Source: Pseudobacteriovorax antillogorgiicola
GTDB taxonomy: Bacteria; Bdellovibrionota_B; Oligoflexia; Oligoflexales; CAIYRB01
Reading direction: 5' to 3'
Length of the DNA: 64,000 nt
Assembly: GCA_945862295.1 (NCBI GenBank)
Contig: CAMAXT010000003.1
Coordinates: 21,544 to 85,543, forward strand
Shown here: positions 1-7,236 of the stretch, piece after piece
Layout: the number at the start of each line of letters is the position of its first letter
How positions within the stretch are numbered: position 1 is the stretch's first letter
The notes under the pieces: model-generated
Told to the model about the DNA's origin: nothing
What the model saw: only the letters and a program-made list of their open reading frames with translations
Database searches by the model: none
Translations under genes and position numbers: made by a program

Positions 1-978
1 CAGTTGGGAGAGCTTTGCCATGTAGGGATGATAGGCGTGAATTATTCCAAATGGCCCAGGACCTTTTGCGAAGACGCGGTCACCAAGTCTAGTCACGCAA
101 TCATTAGAATCAATGTACGCACTAGCCCGTAAAATAGCCTTCACAGGAGGCGGAAGATCCACGACGACATCGCCAATTTTTTTACCAATGGCAAGGTCAT
201 CGGTTTGGTTATTGTAACGCAATCCAAGAACCACCGGCAAAACTTGGAAGCCCATATCTATATCTGTAATCGTCGGCAACCATCCGGACTTCTCACTCTG
301 ACGTGGAACCGTCTGCAAATGCCGCTGAACAGCAATCCGGGAGTCTTGGTCCGGGATTTTTTTTCCAAGAACATCAGCAAACGCATGGGTAACATCTGCA
401 GGCAGATCTTTTGATACACTAGCGAAGTTTTTTACGATAAAAAGACCAGTTTCTGGCCGTGCCTCAACCATTTTTTCAGTAGTCACCGCCAGAATTCCGC
501 GCGCCACCAAAAGTGACAGGTCATTATTAAAAAGGCGGTCATCAGCTTTAAGCAGCGTCTGCAATTTAGAAGCGGTCACACTTCCACCTGCAAGTACATC
601 TAAAGCACCTTGGTTTTTCCAAACCGAAAGGACCCATTTTAGAGTCCAACAATCTGGAACGCTGGTAATCGCTGCAGTATAGATCACTGTCTCTATGACC
701 CTGATCGATCCAACGATATCCTGCAGTTCCTCAGGCTGAAATACATCGAAGCTTAGCTGTGACCTAAAGGCACTGAGCCAATCGAGTAAAGTATTGCCGT
801 CCGTAAACAAATGCGGCACATGTTTTTGAAAGTGTTCGAAAGCTTCTTCCGAAATATAGGGAAATCCAGCGGAGGTTTTACCTGTCTTACCAGCTAGTAC
901 CAACGTCATCTCTTCTAGATGCTCAGGTAATAGCGTTAGGGCACATTTCAGGATCTTTTGCTCGATCTTTTTATTCAT
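1..978 (-). CDS. N-terminal part of a probable SAM-dependent methyltransferase-like protein (runs off the left edge)
   Basis: An uninterrupted frame of 326 codons runs from an ATG at 978 down to base 1 with no stop, so the gene continues beyond the window. The in-frame stop upstream is at 1039-1041, and no other ATG lies between. The visible part has no signal peptide or membrane segment. It looks like an alpha-helical N-terminal domain, and near residue 305 it carries the motif GPGPFGIIHAYHPYM. I associate such a segment with the linker before the catalytic domain of some large class I SAM methyltransferases, but the catalytic domain is not visible. The coding call is firm. The family is a weak inference; the missing left part would decide it. 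The ribosome site is poor (GAGACG upstream). Confidence 0.6.
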   Translation of the reverse strand, partial: MNKKIEQKILKCALTLLPEHLEEMTLVLAGKTGKTSAGFPYISEEAFEHFQKHVPHLFTDGNTLLDWLSAFRSQLSFDVFQPEELQDIVGSIRVIETVIYTAAITSVPDCWTLKWVLSVWKNQGALDVLAGGSVTASKLQTLLKADDRLFNNDLSLLVARGILAVTTEKMVEARPETGLFIVKNFASVSKDLPADVTHAFADVLGKKIPDQDSRIAVQRHLQTVPRQSEKSGWLPTITDIDMGFQVLPVVLGLRYNNQTDDLAIGKKIGDVVVDLPPPVKAILRASAYIDSNDCVTRLGDRVFAKGPGPFGIIHAYHPYMAKLSQL

Positions 979-1165
979 TGGTTCGTCTCGGTCAAAGCGT
1001 GCGTAAAGAAAGTCCCAGAAAACAAAGTCTTCTTGGATTTATACTTGTTAAGCTTTCGGAGGGGAATCTTAATACTCAACAAATATTTGCTTAGCTCACT
1101 TTAAATGCTGCTTTTCCAGTCAGTTGGATTATTTACAATAGCAGCCAACAATACGGTCAGTCTTA

Positions 1166-1609
1166 TCAGCATCGCGGCTTTGACCTGGCTGATACTGGAC
1201 CTTTTAGCTCCATAGCACCGATGCGTTTTTGTCCTGAGATGCCAAATGAGTATTCGGTGGATTGACGAGCAGTTGCTCCGAGCTCCAAGTCAGCGAAGCC
1301 GCGGTAGTCGATACTGAAAAATGCGTAGCGCCTGCCAGGAGGAGCTTTGAGGGACATATTGATCACGCAGTTTTTCTGAACCACCGGATTTGGAGATTCA
1401 GATGAGTCTACGATGTAGGAATCAAAAAGAAGAGTGAGTGCGCGGTTGTCAGGTGAAATGTTAGCGGCTACAGATCCGACATGGCACCCGCTTCCATTCG
1501 CTGAAAATGTCGCTAAAGTCACACTACCGACCGATGGAAACTCTTCAGCGCTAAGCGCTGTACCGGCCAAAACAGATGTTAGTAGTGCCAACATGAATAA
1601 ATGTTTCAT
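1166..1609 (-). CDS. Secreted DUF4360-like protein, probably shortened by a frameshift
   Basis: The start at 1609 is preceded by GGAG at good spacing. Residues 1-20 form a signal peptide (MKHLFMLALLTSVLAGTALS), so the protein is exported. The body has the order expected of DUF4360: an early Cys in GSGCHVGSV, NISPD, then NC, a proline/glycine turn and a DYRGFADLELG block, followed by TARQSTEYSF. Family members are secreted proteins of unknown function and are often longer. The frame ends soon after LKGP in SARSKPRC. A different frame over the same bases reads VQYQPGQSRDADKTDRIV and then GCYCK to a stop at 1129-1131, so a small indel near 1170-1200 may have shortened the protein. Neighbours give no functional hint. 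Confidence 0.65.
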   Translation of the reverse strand: MKHLFMLALLTSVLAGTALSAEEFPSVGSVTLATFSANGSGCHVGSVAANISPDNRALTLLFDSYIVDSSESPNPVVQKNCVINMSLKAPPGRRYAFFSIDYRGFADLELGATARQSTEYSFGISGQKRIGAMELKGPVSARSKPRC

Positions 1610-1891
1610 ACTATCTCCGGTTGTTTTTTTGATGCCCTAGGATCCCGCTAAAATCACTAAGAGCAACGTATGTGCCGGCTGTCCGGCCGTCATGACGCCC
1701 ACCGGAATTACTAGCTTTTTGCAGGCAATGTCCTCAGACAGCTACGCTCAGGTGGTATCTTTTTGCTACCAAAACTTTTAATCCACTCGCAGAAATTCGC
1801 CAAAACCGCCTGAGAAATGGGCCAAAATGCTTGACGGAAATGCCTATGCTTCCTAAGATCTCGCTAGATCCACAATAAAAAGGAGCCACCC

Positions 1892-2890
1892 ATGGGAATC
1901 ACTAAGATATTCGGCATTCTGCTCGCGTGTTTTTCAGTCCAATCAGCGTCAGCCGCAGCTGCTGAGCTATACGAGTACCGGATGGAAAGCATTGCAAGCC
2001 GGTCTAACCAGGCTCAATGTGAAGCTTTTGTCCAAGATACGGCCCAGCGCTTCGCAGTTCGATCAGGTATCACGCCATTCGCTCATGGCTGTCGTTCGGA
2101 CACAATCGATTCTGGTTCACTTGAAGGTGTCATCAGTTATTTCGCTGAAGAACGAATCCAGTTTCTATCCTCTAAAGACCGCAGAGCTAGCGTTGATAGC
2201 GAAGGTGGCTTTGGGTCTGAACAGGCTTGCCAAGCAGCATTACCTGCACGCACCGCACAGTTTAAAACCATCTACGGAGTTGAGCCTTTAGCTAGTTGGT
2301 GCTTCCGCCTCTATTCCATGTCTTCAATTCACGTCGCAAGGGTCGAAGCCGTTGGAACCTCCGACATTAAATCAGTGATCGTTGGTTTTGACTTCTACGG
2401 TAGGTTTACCGTCCCGGCTCAAACCGTTCTAGCGACTATCAGAAATGCCGCTGAACAAAAATTCCCGGGCCATGTAGTCGATGCCAGTTTCGAAGGGAAG
2501 CTAGCTTACGCTCGCGCCACAGTTCGTTACTACAGCCCAATTCGCTATTTCATCGATAACATGGACGAGATGAAATTCGCGACAACCGAAGCATGTGAAG
2601 AAGCTGCCCAAGACGTTATGACTATGTTTCAAGACTTAGCTGATAGGCCTGTTACAACGTTCTGTACAGTTGACGGCCTAGCAGGCATCAGGGTCAATCT
2701 CATTTCATTTACAAAGCTCATTGGCGCCACCGATCTTTATACCCACTATCAAGCTCCATCGTCTTTTCCAACAAGAGAGCAATGCCGTCAAAGTGCAACT
2801 CAAGTTGCGAACGATAACGATAAGGTCTTAGGGACCATTTGCACAGATGCTGTGCCGTCGGTGAAGCATGTTTTACTCAAGAAGGGGTAG
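1892..2890 (+). CDS. Secreted four-repeat cysteine protein of unknown function
   Basis: AAAAAGGAGCC precedes the ATG. Residues 1-23 are a signal peptide ending at SASAAAA. I recognise no family. The mature part contains four spaced repeats, each with a Cys near the start of a helix-like stretch and a second Cys about 20-25 residues later: QAQCEAF...HGC, EQACQAA...SWC, TEACEEA...TFC and REQCRQS...TIC. Repeats two to four are preceded by an F-x-[ST]/[PT] turn. This suggests four small disulphide-closed units in a periplasmic or extracellular protein. Repeats one and two are adjacent; repeats three and four follow a roughly 110-residue spacer. It appears to be a single-gene unit. Confidence 0.8.
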   Translation: MGITKIFGILLACFSVQSASAAAAELYEYRMESIASRSNQAQCEAFVQDTAQRFAVRSGITPFAHGCRSDTIDSGSLEGVISYFAEERIQFLSSKDRRASVDSEGGFGSEQACQAALPARTAQFKTIYGVEPLASWCFRLYSMSSIHVARVEAVGTSDIKSVIVGFDFYGRFTVPAQTVLATIRNAAEQKFPGHVVDASFEGKLAYARATVRYYSPIRYFIDNMDEMKFATTEACEEAAQDVMTMFQDLADRPVTTFCTVDGLAGIRVNLISFTKLIGATDLYTHYQAPSSFPTREQCRQSATQVANDNDKVLGTICTDAVPSVKHVLLKKG

Positions 2891-2914
2891 ATTCTGATTT
2901 CTGAATTTCTTTTT

Positions 2915-3076
2915 TCAGTGATCTGACGTCACTAAAACGACTCTAGCTCCCGCGGGTTCGCTCATAAAATTTATGGTACTGTCGCTCAGGGCCACCGCAT
3001 CTAAATGCCCGTGGACTTTGACTTCGCCATTGCCGTTGGCGTGATCTTGATCCTTGGCGGACCCGTAGCCTTTTGC
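2915..3076 (-). pseudogene. C-terminal gene remnant with a DxDHAxGxG motif
   Basis: On the minus strand a 53-codon frame ends at the stop 2915-2917 and is closed upstream by TGA at 3077-3079, with no start codon in a sensible place. Its reading AKDQDHANGNGEVKV then GHLDAVALSDST and SEPAGARVVLVTSDH looks like real protein, unlike the other frames. The DQDHANGNG part is matched in frame by a second, stop-containing copy on the plus strand at 3269-3313. I read it as the tail of a decayed gene; the function is unknown. Confidence 0.4.
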
Positions 3077-3313
3077 TCATTTTTTCATGCGGAACCTGGA
3101 CAGCAGGTCTAGGAGGCGCAGCGCATGACATGCATCGACGATTGCACCCGATTCTAGAGCGCTGCGCCGTGCAATTGCAAAATGCTTGGCGGTGTCACCT
3201 TTGTCTCCGGACTAAGTGTTACCTATGTATCAGGACTGAACACTGAACAGTCCATGGCAATATCTCTCGGCGATGATCACGATCACGCCTAAGGCTAGGC
3301 CAAGGTCAAAGGC
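3011..3313. repeat. Inverted pair of diverged homologous segments
   Basis: The reverse complement of about 3011-3058 and the direct strand at about 3269-3313 agree at 33 of 45 ungapped positions, counted by eye (core GATCACGCC). The homology is in frame: A-K-D-Q-D-H-A-N-G-N-G-E-V-K-V against G-D-D-H-D-H-A-stop-G-stop-A-K-V-K-G. The arms are separated by roughly 210 bases with no intact gene. The stretch from 2891 to 3607 otherwise holds only these remnants and the terminator at 3538. Confidence 0.5.
3182..3292 (+). pseudogene. Short decayed frame ending in a DDHDHA motif
   Basis: A 36-codon plus-strand frame reads MLGGVTFVSGLSVTYVSGL then NTEQSMAISLGDDHDHA and a stop. Beyond the stop the same frame continues as G-stop-AKVKG, which aligns with the minus-strand remnant AKDQDHANGNGEVKV. 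It is therefore probably the interrupted copy of the same motif region rather than a small gene. No ribosome site is seen. Confidence 0.3.
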
Positions 3314-3537
3314 TAAGACAACGACTTGTCATGTCGCCTCAAGCACATCCAAATTTTATAATCTCGTGGACGCACCCCTGGCAAGACGGGGGAACAAAAG
3401 CATCAAACTAAAACGTAGGTGCGTCAGCTTTGACATCGAGTACCTTGAAAAAATAATGAGGGGCGCAGGCCTTGGGACTCTAAAAATTTATATGCGGTGT
3501 CCCTGTACTGTTGCTTCAGCTTAAAATGAAACGCAAC

Positions 3538-3584
3538 GAGGGCGAGTCTAGTGTTCTTTTGGGATACACACTGACTTCGCCCTC
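3538..3584 (-). terminator. Long hairpin after the minus-strand lipoprotein remnants
   Basis: GAGGGCGA at 3538-3545 pairs with TCGCCCTC at 3577-3584. The stem continues with GTC/GAC and AGTGT/ACACT, interrupted by single bulged T residues, around a 13-base loop. It lies 24 bases beyond the stop of the minus-strand frame ending at 3608. The tail on that strand is only moderately T-rich (GTTGCGTTTCATTTT). Confidence 0.6.
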
Positions 3585-3607
3585 AGCTTCTTTCGCCGCA
3601 ACGACTC

Positions 3608-3826
3608 TTAAAAATTTTTATCGACCATTACAGCTCTAAAGACAGCGTCTTGGTTATCAAAGACCCATTTCATTGGACTGTCGTTGTTCAATCCTTTAGT
3701 ACGACAAAACTCATAGGCCTCAGGATACGTGCGTTTGGTGTAGGGAGCCGTTCCTCGCACGCTGCCCGTGAAACATTCTCTGATTTTTGGATTATTGATT
3801 GGGAATTCGCAGTAATATTTTTGCAT
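3608..3826 (-). CDS. Downstream block of a broken lipoprotein gene (72 codons)
   Basis: This 72-codon frame (MQKYYCEFPINN...) has no signal peptide and no Shine-Dalgarno before its ATG. It is in the same frame as the preceding block 3836-4570 and separated from it by one TAG codon and the residues TPT. The simplest reading is that it is the C-terminal continuation of that protein after a nonsense mutation. It contains three Cys residues, as if for disulphides in an exported protein. If expressed alone it would be an unattached cytoplasmic fragment. No family is recognised. Confidence 0.45.
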   Translation of the reverse strand: MQKYYCEFPINNPKIRECFTGSVRGTAPYTKRTYPEAYEFCRTKGLNNDSPMKWVFDNQDAVFRAVMVDKNF

Positions 3827-3835
3827 GGTAGGAGT

Positions 3836-4570
3836 CTACTTAGCAGCGGCACCCGCAGCTTCACACCCGTCTCTTGTTGATTGGTCTTGATTAAACCTTG
3901 CTCTCGCAACTTTTGCAGCGGCTGTAACATCAGCTAGCGTTACTGCACGAGGGTTGCCGCTGTTATTTCCACTATTTCCTCCACCGGTAACACCACCGCC
4001 AGTGCCTCCCCCACCTGTTTGACCGCCGCCACCTGTACCAGGACGGCGTTTTTTGTCCGCGTCCATGCGAGCGAGGAGTGCTTCAAGGCGACGATTGATA
4101 TCATCCAAACTGTCAGTCTGGCGCGCAGTGTTATCCACTGGAGTTGACGCGTTGATGAAGCAACCTGCTGAACTAGTGTCGTTATGTACAGACTCAATAC
4201 AGGTCACACGCTTGAATGTTCGGGCATCGTAGCGTGCGTTACAAAGTAAGCGTGGGGATGTTTTTACAGCCGCCACTTGGCATCTCACACCAGAAAGTTC
4301 TTGTTCAATTTGGCGAATACATCCTGGACGCATATCGGGGCCAAATAGATCTGGACTTTTTACCCACAAGCACCAACGGCCACTATCAAGCGCAAGACCT
4401 TCGGTACTTGCATCGGTAGATGGAACTGAAGCGATTTGTAGCAATTCACCTTTGCGATCGTCAGCAGAGGACTTTAGAGAAAATCGTATCTGCTCTCTCT
4501 CACCCTTTGCTGGAACAAATAAATCTTTAAGGTCATCACCGAAATAGAACTCAAAGACGCCATTCAGCAA
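3836..4570 (-). CDS. Middle block of a broken lipoprotein gene with Gly-rich linker
   Basis: The frame opens with TTG at 4570, inside the end of the upstream lipoprotein frame, and has no ribosome site of its own. Removing one T from the TTTT run near 4570-4573 joins the upstream reading RVAMT to LLNGVFEFYFGDDL, so this is probably the main body of the lipoprotein that starts at 4835. The content has several Cys residues, a helix with RRLEALLARMDADKK, then a Gly/Thr-rich linker (GTGGGGQTGGGGTGGG) and a short Ala-rich tail. It ends at TAG 3836-3838, after which the same frame continues into 3608-3826. Function unknown; likely a pseudogene or a phase-variable gene. Confidence 0.5.
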   Translation of the reverse strand: MLNGVFEFYFGDDLKDLFVPAKGEREQIRFSLKSSADDRKGELLQIASVPSTDASTEGLALDSGRWCLWVKSPDLFGPDMRPGCIRQIEQELSGVRCQVAAVKTSPRLLCNARYDARTFKRVTCIESVHNDTSSAGCFINASTPVDNTARQTDSLDDINRRLEALLARMDADKKRRPGTGGGGQTGGGGTGGGVTGGGNSGNNSGNPRAVTLADVTAAAKVARARFNQDQSTRDGCEAAGAAAK

Positions 4571-4835
4571 AAGTCATTGCGACGCGGTTGCTTGAACTAT
4601 CGTATTTATATGGAGAATAAAAACCTGCCTCGCCATCCGGTCCACTGAACGCCAAGTTTTTGCCGTCAACAAACACCAAACTGTTTCCGAATTGATCCGC
4701 GTAGGTCAAGCCAATGAGACTGTCCCCAGAGGTTGCTAAATCCATACCGGCACTTAGGGTATCGCTGCCGTTCTGTTTCGTCCTACAGGCGATCGTAAAC
4801 ATCAGAGCGGTTACTATTAAGAAATTAAAGCGCAT
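4551..4835 (-). CDS. Signal/lipobox end of a broken lipoprotein gene
   Basis: The start at 4835 is chosen because CTGGAG lies just upstream and the protein then begins MRFNFLIVTALMFTIAC, a lipoprotein signal peptide with the lipidated Cys at residue 17. The sequence continues with a short domain (TYADQFGNSLVFVDGKNLAF) and stops after MTFAEWRL. It overlaps the next frame (3836-4570) by 20 bases, and that frame reads on naturally if one base is lost from a four-T run. It is best viewed as the 5' end of one gene of about 410 codons spanning 3608-4835. No family recognised. Confidence 0.55.
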   Translation of the reverse strand: MRFNFLIVTALMFTIACRTKQNGSDTLSAGMDLATSGDSLIGLTYADQFGNSLVFVDGKNLAFSGPDGEAGFYSPYKYDSSSNRVAMTFAEWRL

Positions 4836-5256
4836 ATTATCTCCAGAACAAAAGAAAGAGCCTTGGATCAGCATGGATGGCTTCAGCGTGATAAAGATTG
4901 GTAATACCTATTATCTCGCTGGGATTGGCGCGCGGTCAATTAAGGTGAAACATAAGCCTATCGTCTAAATCGAGGGTGTTATGTCGAACAGCTGACAAAC
5001 TGCTCACATTTGCACGAGAGACTTTCTCTATAAAATTTGGTGGGTTATAGAATTTCCGCCGCGATCAGTCACATTCTACTAACCCGCTGAATAAATTATC
5101 AAATCCGTTCATGCCCAGAATACGTACAAGGTCTTTTTTCCATTCTCCTCGAAAATTTTACAAAAAACTTACATTTAAAAGCCTGCTCATATATAGACAT
5201 TTCGATCATCTAAAGCGACAATGCCAAGCGCTCAGCGTTTGGAGTTTTGAAAAAGC

Positions 5257-5280
5257 AGGCTCTCAGAAGCTGAGAGACCT
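5257..5280 (+). promoter_or_regulatory. Leader hairpin before the fatty-acid operon
   Basis: CTCTCAG at 5260-5266 and CTGAGAG at 5270-5276 form a perfect 7-bp stem with a 3-base loop, extended by AGG/CCT with one bulge. It lies 28 bases upstream of the operon's first start codon. No T-run follows, so an operator or an mRNA leader structure is more likely than a terminator. The rest of 4836-5307 shows no convincing gene. Confidence 0.4.
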
Positions 5281-5307
5281 AAACGCGGTCACTTCGTAAT
5301 AATCAGG

Positions 5308-6135
5308 ATGAATATGAAATACGGACAAAAAGACTGGTGGGCAGTAATACTTGGCGGATCGAGCGGGCTCGGTCTTGCGACTGCTAAGAAACTAGCTTCA
5401 TGCGGTATGAATCTATGCCTTGTTCATAAAGACCGCCGCGCCTCGATGGAAACCATCCAAAAAGAATTCGACGCCATTAAAGCTTTGGGCGTCAAGATCG
5501 AAACGTTTAATACCGACGCACTTTCGAAAGAAGGCGTCAACCAAGTCCTTACAGCACTCGCGGACAAACTTGCTGGCGGCAAAGTTCGTCTAGTCTTGCA
5601 TTCAATTGCTGCCGGAAACTTAAGAAACCTTGCCCCAACTAAAACTGATAAAACTCCCGAGGAAAAAGACTTTGAAAACCTCCTCGGCGCTGAAGAAATC
5701 AACGGCACGATCCACAACATGGCAATCAGTCTGGTTCCTTGGGTTCAAGAGATCATGAAACGAAAGATGTTCGCTACTGACGCCCGCGTCATTGGCTTAA
5801 CATCAGAAGGCAGTCGCATTGCTTGGAACGGCTACGGTGCCGTTGCTTGCGCAAAAGCTGCTCTTGAATGCCTCATGCGCGGCCTCGCTCGTGAGTACGG
5901 ACCACACGGTATCCGTTGCAACATCGTGCAAGCCGGCATCACACCAACTCCTGCTCTCAAAATGATTCCTGGTAGCGACAAAATGCTTGAATCAGCGATT
6001 AGGCGCAACCCACTCGGCCGCCTGACAACCCCTGAAGATGTCGGCAACGTCATCAGTCTATTGTGTTCAGACGAAGCGTCTTGGATCAATGGATCAATTC
6101 TCACTGCAGACGGCGGCGAGAGCATCAGCGGTTAA
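5308..6135 (+). CDS. Enoyl-ACP reductase-like short-chain dehydrogenase (FabI-like)
   Basis: NAD(P)H-dependent short-chain dehydrogenase of 275 residues, probably reducing an acyl-ACP intermediate. The nucleotide loop is GGSSGLG (about residues 17-23). LHSIAAGN near residue 105 resembles the VHSIA block of FabI. The catalytic pair is Y-x6-K (YGAVACAK), the spacing typical of FabI rather than the Y-x3-K of FabG. GIRCNIVQAG and the C-terminal ADGG are also FabI-like. The glycine loop is the classical SDR form, so a ketoreductase role cannot be excluded. ATG 5314 with AGGA 5 bases upstream is an alternative start. It is the first gene of the operon. Confidence 0.8.
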   Translation: MNMKYGQKDWWAVILGGSSGLGLATAKKLASCGMNLCLVHKDRRASMETIQKEFDAIKALGVKIETFNTDALSKEGVNQVLTALADKLAGGKVRLVLHSIAAGNLRNLAPTKTDKTPEEKDFENLLGAEEINGTIHNMAISLVPWVQEIMKRKMFATDARVIGLTSEGSRIAWNGYGAVACAKAALECLMRGLAREYGPHGIRCNIVQAGITPTPALKMIPGSDKMLESAIRRNPLGRLTTPEDVGNVISLLCSDEASWINGSILTADGGESISG

Positions 6136-6150
6136 CTCTCAGGAGCTCAC

Positions 6151-6756
6151 TTGAACTACAGCGATTTTTTGACGACACCATCTCTTACGAAACTGCATCT
6201 TTTGTCTTTGACTCAAGGCGCATTGATCAAAGATCCACCGTCGCTAGAAATGCCAAAACTTCCAGCACCCCCTTTTTTGATGTTCGACCGCGTGGTCGAA
6301 GTCAAGAGAGACCGCCCGATGCGGATCGTGGCGGAACAAGATATTTTGCAAGACGCTTGGTACTTTCAGTGCCACTTTAAAGGTGATCCTGTCCAACCTG
6401 GTTGCCTCGGTCTTGATGCTGTTTGGCAACTTCTTGGCCTATTTTTATTTCTGAACGGCGGCGTTGGCTCCGGCCGAGCGCTCGGTGTTGGTGAGGTTGA
6501 ATTTTTCGGTCAGATCCGTCCATTCGACAAAGTTGTTCGTTACGACATCAATATTCGTCGGCTGCTTAAAACAGAAGGCTCATCCATCGTCATCGGTGAT
6601 GCAACGGTTCTCGTCGACGACGAAGCAATTTACACGGTAAAAAATGCGCGCGTCGGTTGTTTCGCTAACATGGCCTATACCGACTACCCGAATCCCGAAT
6701 CCACACATGCACGTGGGGGGGTCATCGACAAATCCTCTCGGCTTAAAAAGGACTAG
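6151..6756 (+). CDS. fabA: 3-hydroxyacyl-ACP dehydratase/isomerase, FabA family
   Basis: Hot-dog fold dehydratase of fatty-acid synthesis. FabA enzymes dehydrate 3-hydroxydecanoyl-ACP and can isomerise the trans-2 double bond to cis-3. The FabA signature is clear: PAPPFLMFDRVVEV, then CHFKGDPVQPGCLGLDAVWQ with the catalytic His and, fourteen residues on, the catalytic Asp, and GRALGVGEVEFFGQI. It is 201 residues with about 25 extra N-terminal residues compared with the usual length of about 172. The start is TTG with AGGAG 5 bases upstream. It sits between the reductase and a FabZ-type enzyme, giving the operon two dehydratases. Confidence 0.92.
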   Translation: MNYSDFLTTPSLTKLHLLSLTQGALIKDPPSLEMPKLPAPPFLMFDRVVEVKRDRPMRIVAEQDILQDAWYFQCHFKGDPVQPGCLGLDAVWQLLGLFLFLNGGVGSGRALGVGEVEFFGQIRPFDKVVRYDINIRRLLKTEGSSIVIGDATVLVDDEAIYTVKNARVGCFANMAYTDYPNPESTHARGGVIDKSSRLKKD

Positions 6757-6759
6757 GTT

Positions 6760-7236
6760 ATGGCCTCGCAAGATATTGCTACGCTAAGCAAGCACGTCAT
6801 CAATCTGATGCCGCAGAAAAAACCATTTCTGTTTATCGACCGCATTACGGCGATCGATAACGAAGGCATCACGGCTGAATATTATTTTGACCCGAAGCTC
6901 GACTTCTACAGCGGCCACTTCCCAGGTCACCCAGTTACTCCAGGTGTGATCCTGATTGAAGCCATGGCGCAAACGGCTGTCGTTGCGCACGGCGTCTGGC
7001 ATATGCTGATGGAAAACGAAAAGAATCCCGAAGGAGTGATTGGTGCCACAACGTCTTTGTTTACCGAGACGCAAGCTGAGTTTTTAAAAACCGTGCCTCC
7101 GGGATCAAAAGTAAAAATTATCGGTAAAAAAGAATACTTCAGACGCGGCAAGATTAAAGCAAATGCCACCGTCATCCTTGAAAATGGAACTATCGCTGCA
7201 ACAGCCACCCTGTGTGGAATGGGAGTTAAACTATGA
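6760..7236 (+). CDS. fabZ: 3-hydroxyacyl-ACP dehydratase, FabZ family
   Basis: 158-residue single hot-dog protein. MPQKKPFLFIDRI starts the fold, and GHFPGHPVTPGVILIEAMAQ carries the catalytic His and Glu of FabZ. FabZ removes water from 3-hydroxyacyl-ACP in each elongation cycle and acts in the cytoplasm. It starts 3 bases after fabA, and its stop overlaps the next gene's ATG (ATGA), so translation of the three genes is probably coupled. A chromosomal housekeeping FabZ probably exists elsewhere, making this a dedicated copy; that is inference. Confidence 0.92.
   Translation: MASQDIATLSKHVINLMPQKKPFLFIDRITAIDNEGITAEYYFDPKLDFYSGHFPGHPVTPGVILIEAMAQTAVVAHGVWHMLMENEKNPEGVIGATTSLFTETQAEFLKTVPPGSKVKIIGKKEYFRRGKIKANATVILENGTIAATATLCGMGVKL

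Noticed and set aside
3006..3113. Small hydrophobic plus-strand frame (35 codons) that looks like a membrane peptide
   Set aside because: It is the antisense reading of the DxDHA remnant; a similar hydrophobic antisense frame accompanies the other copy, so hydrophobicity is a by-product.
3273..3524. 83-codon plus-strand frame in the gap after 3.2 kb
   Set aside because: Poor protein-like composition, no ribosome site, and it starts inside the decayed repeat copy.
5111..5299. 62-codon plus-strand frame before the fatty-acid operon
   Set aside because: Basic and low-quality reading with no ribosome site; the region is better explained as leader and hairpin.
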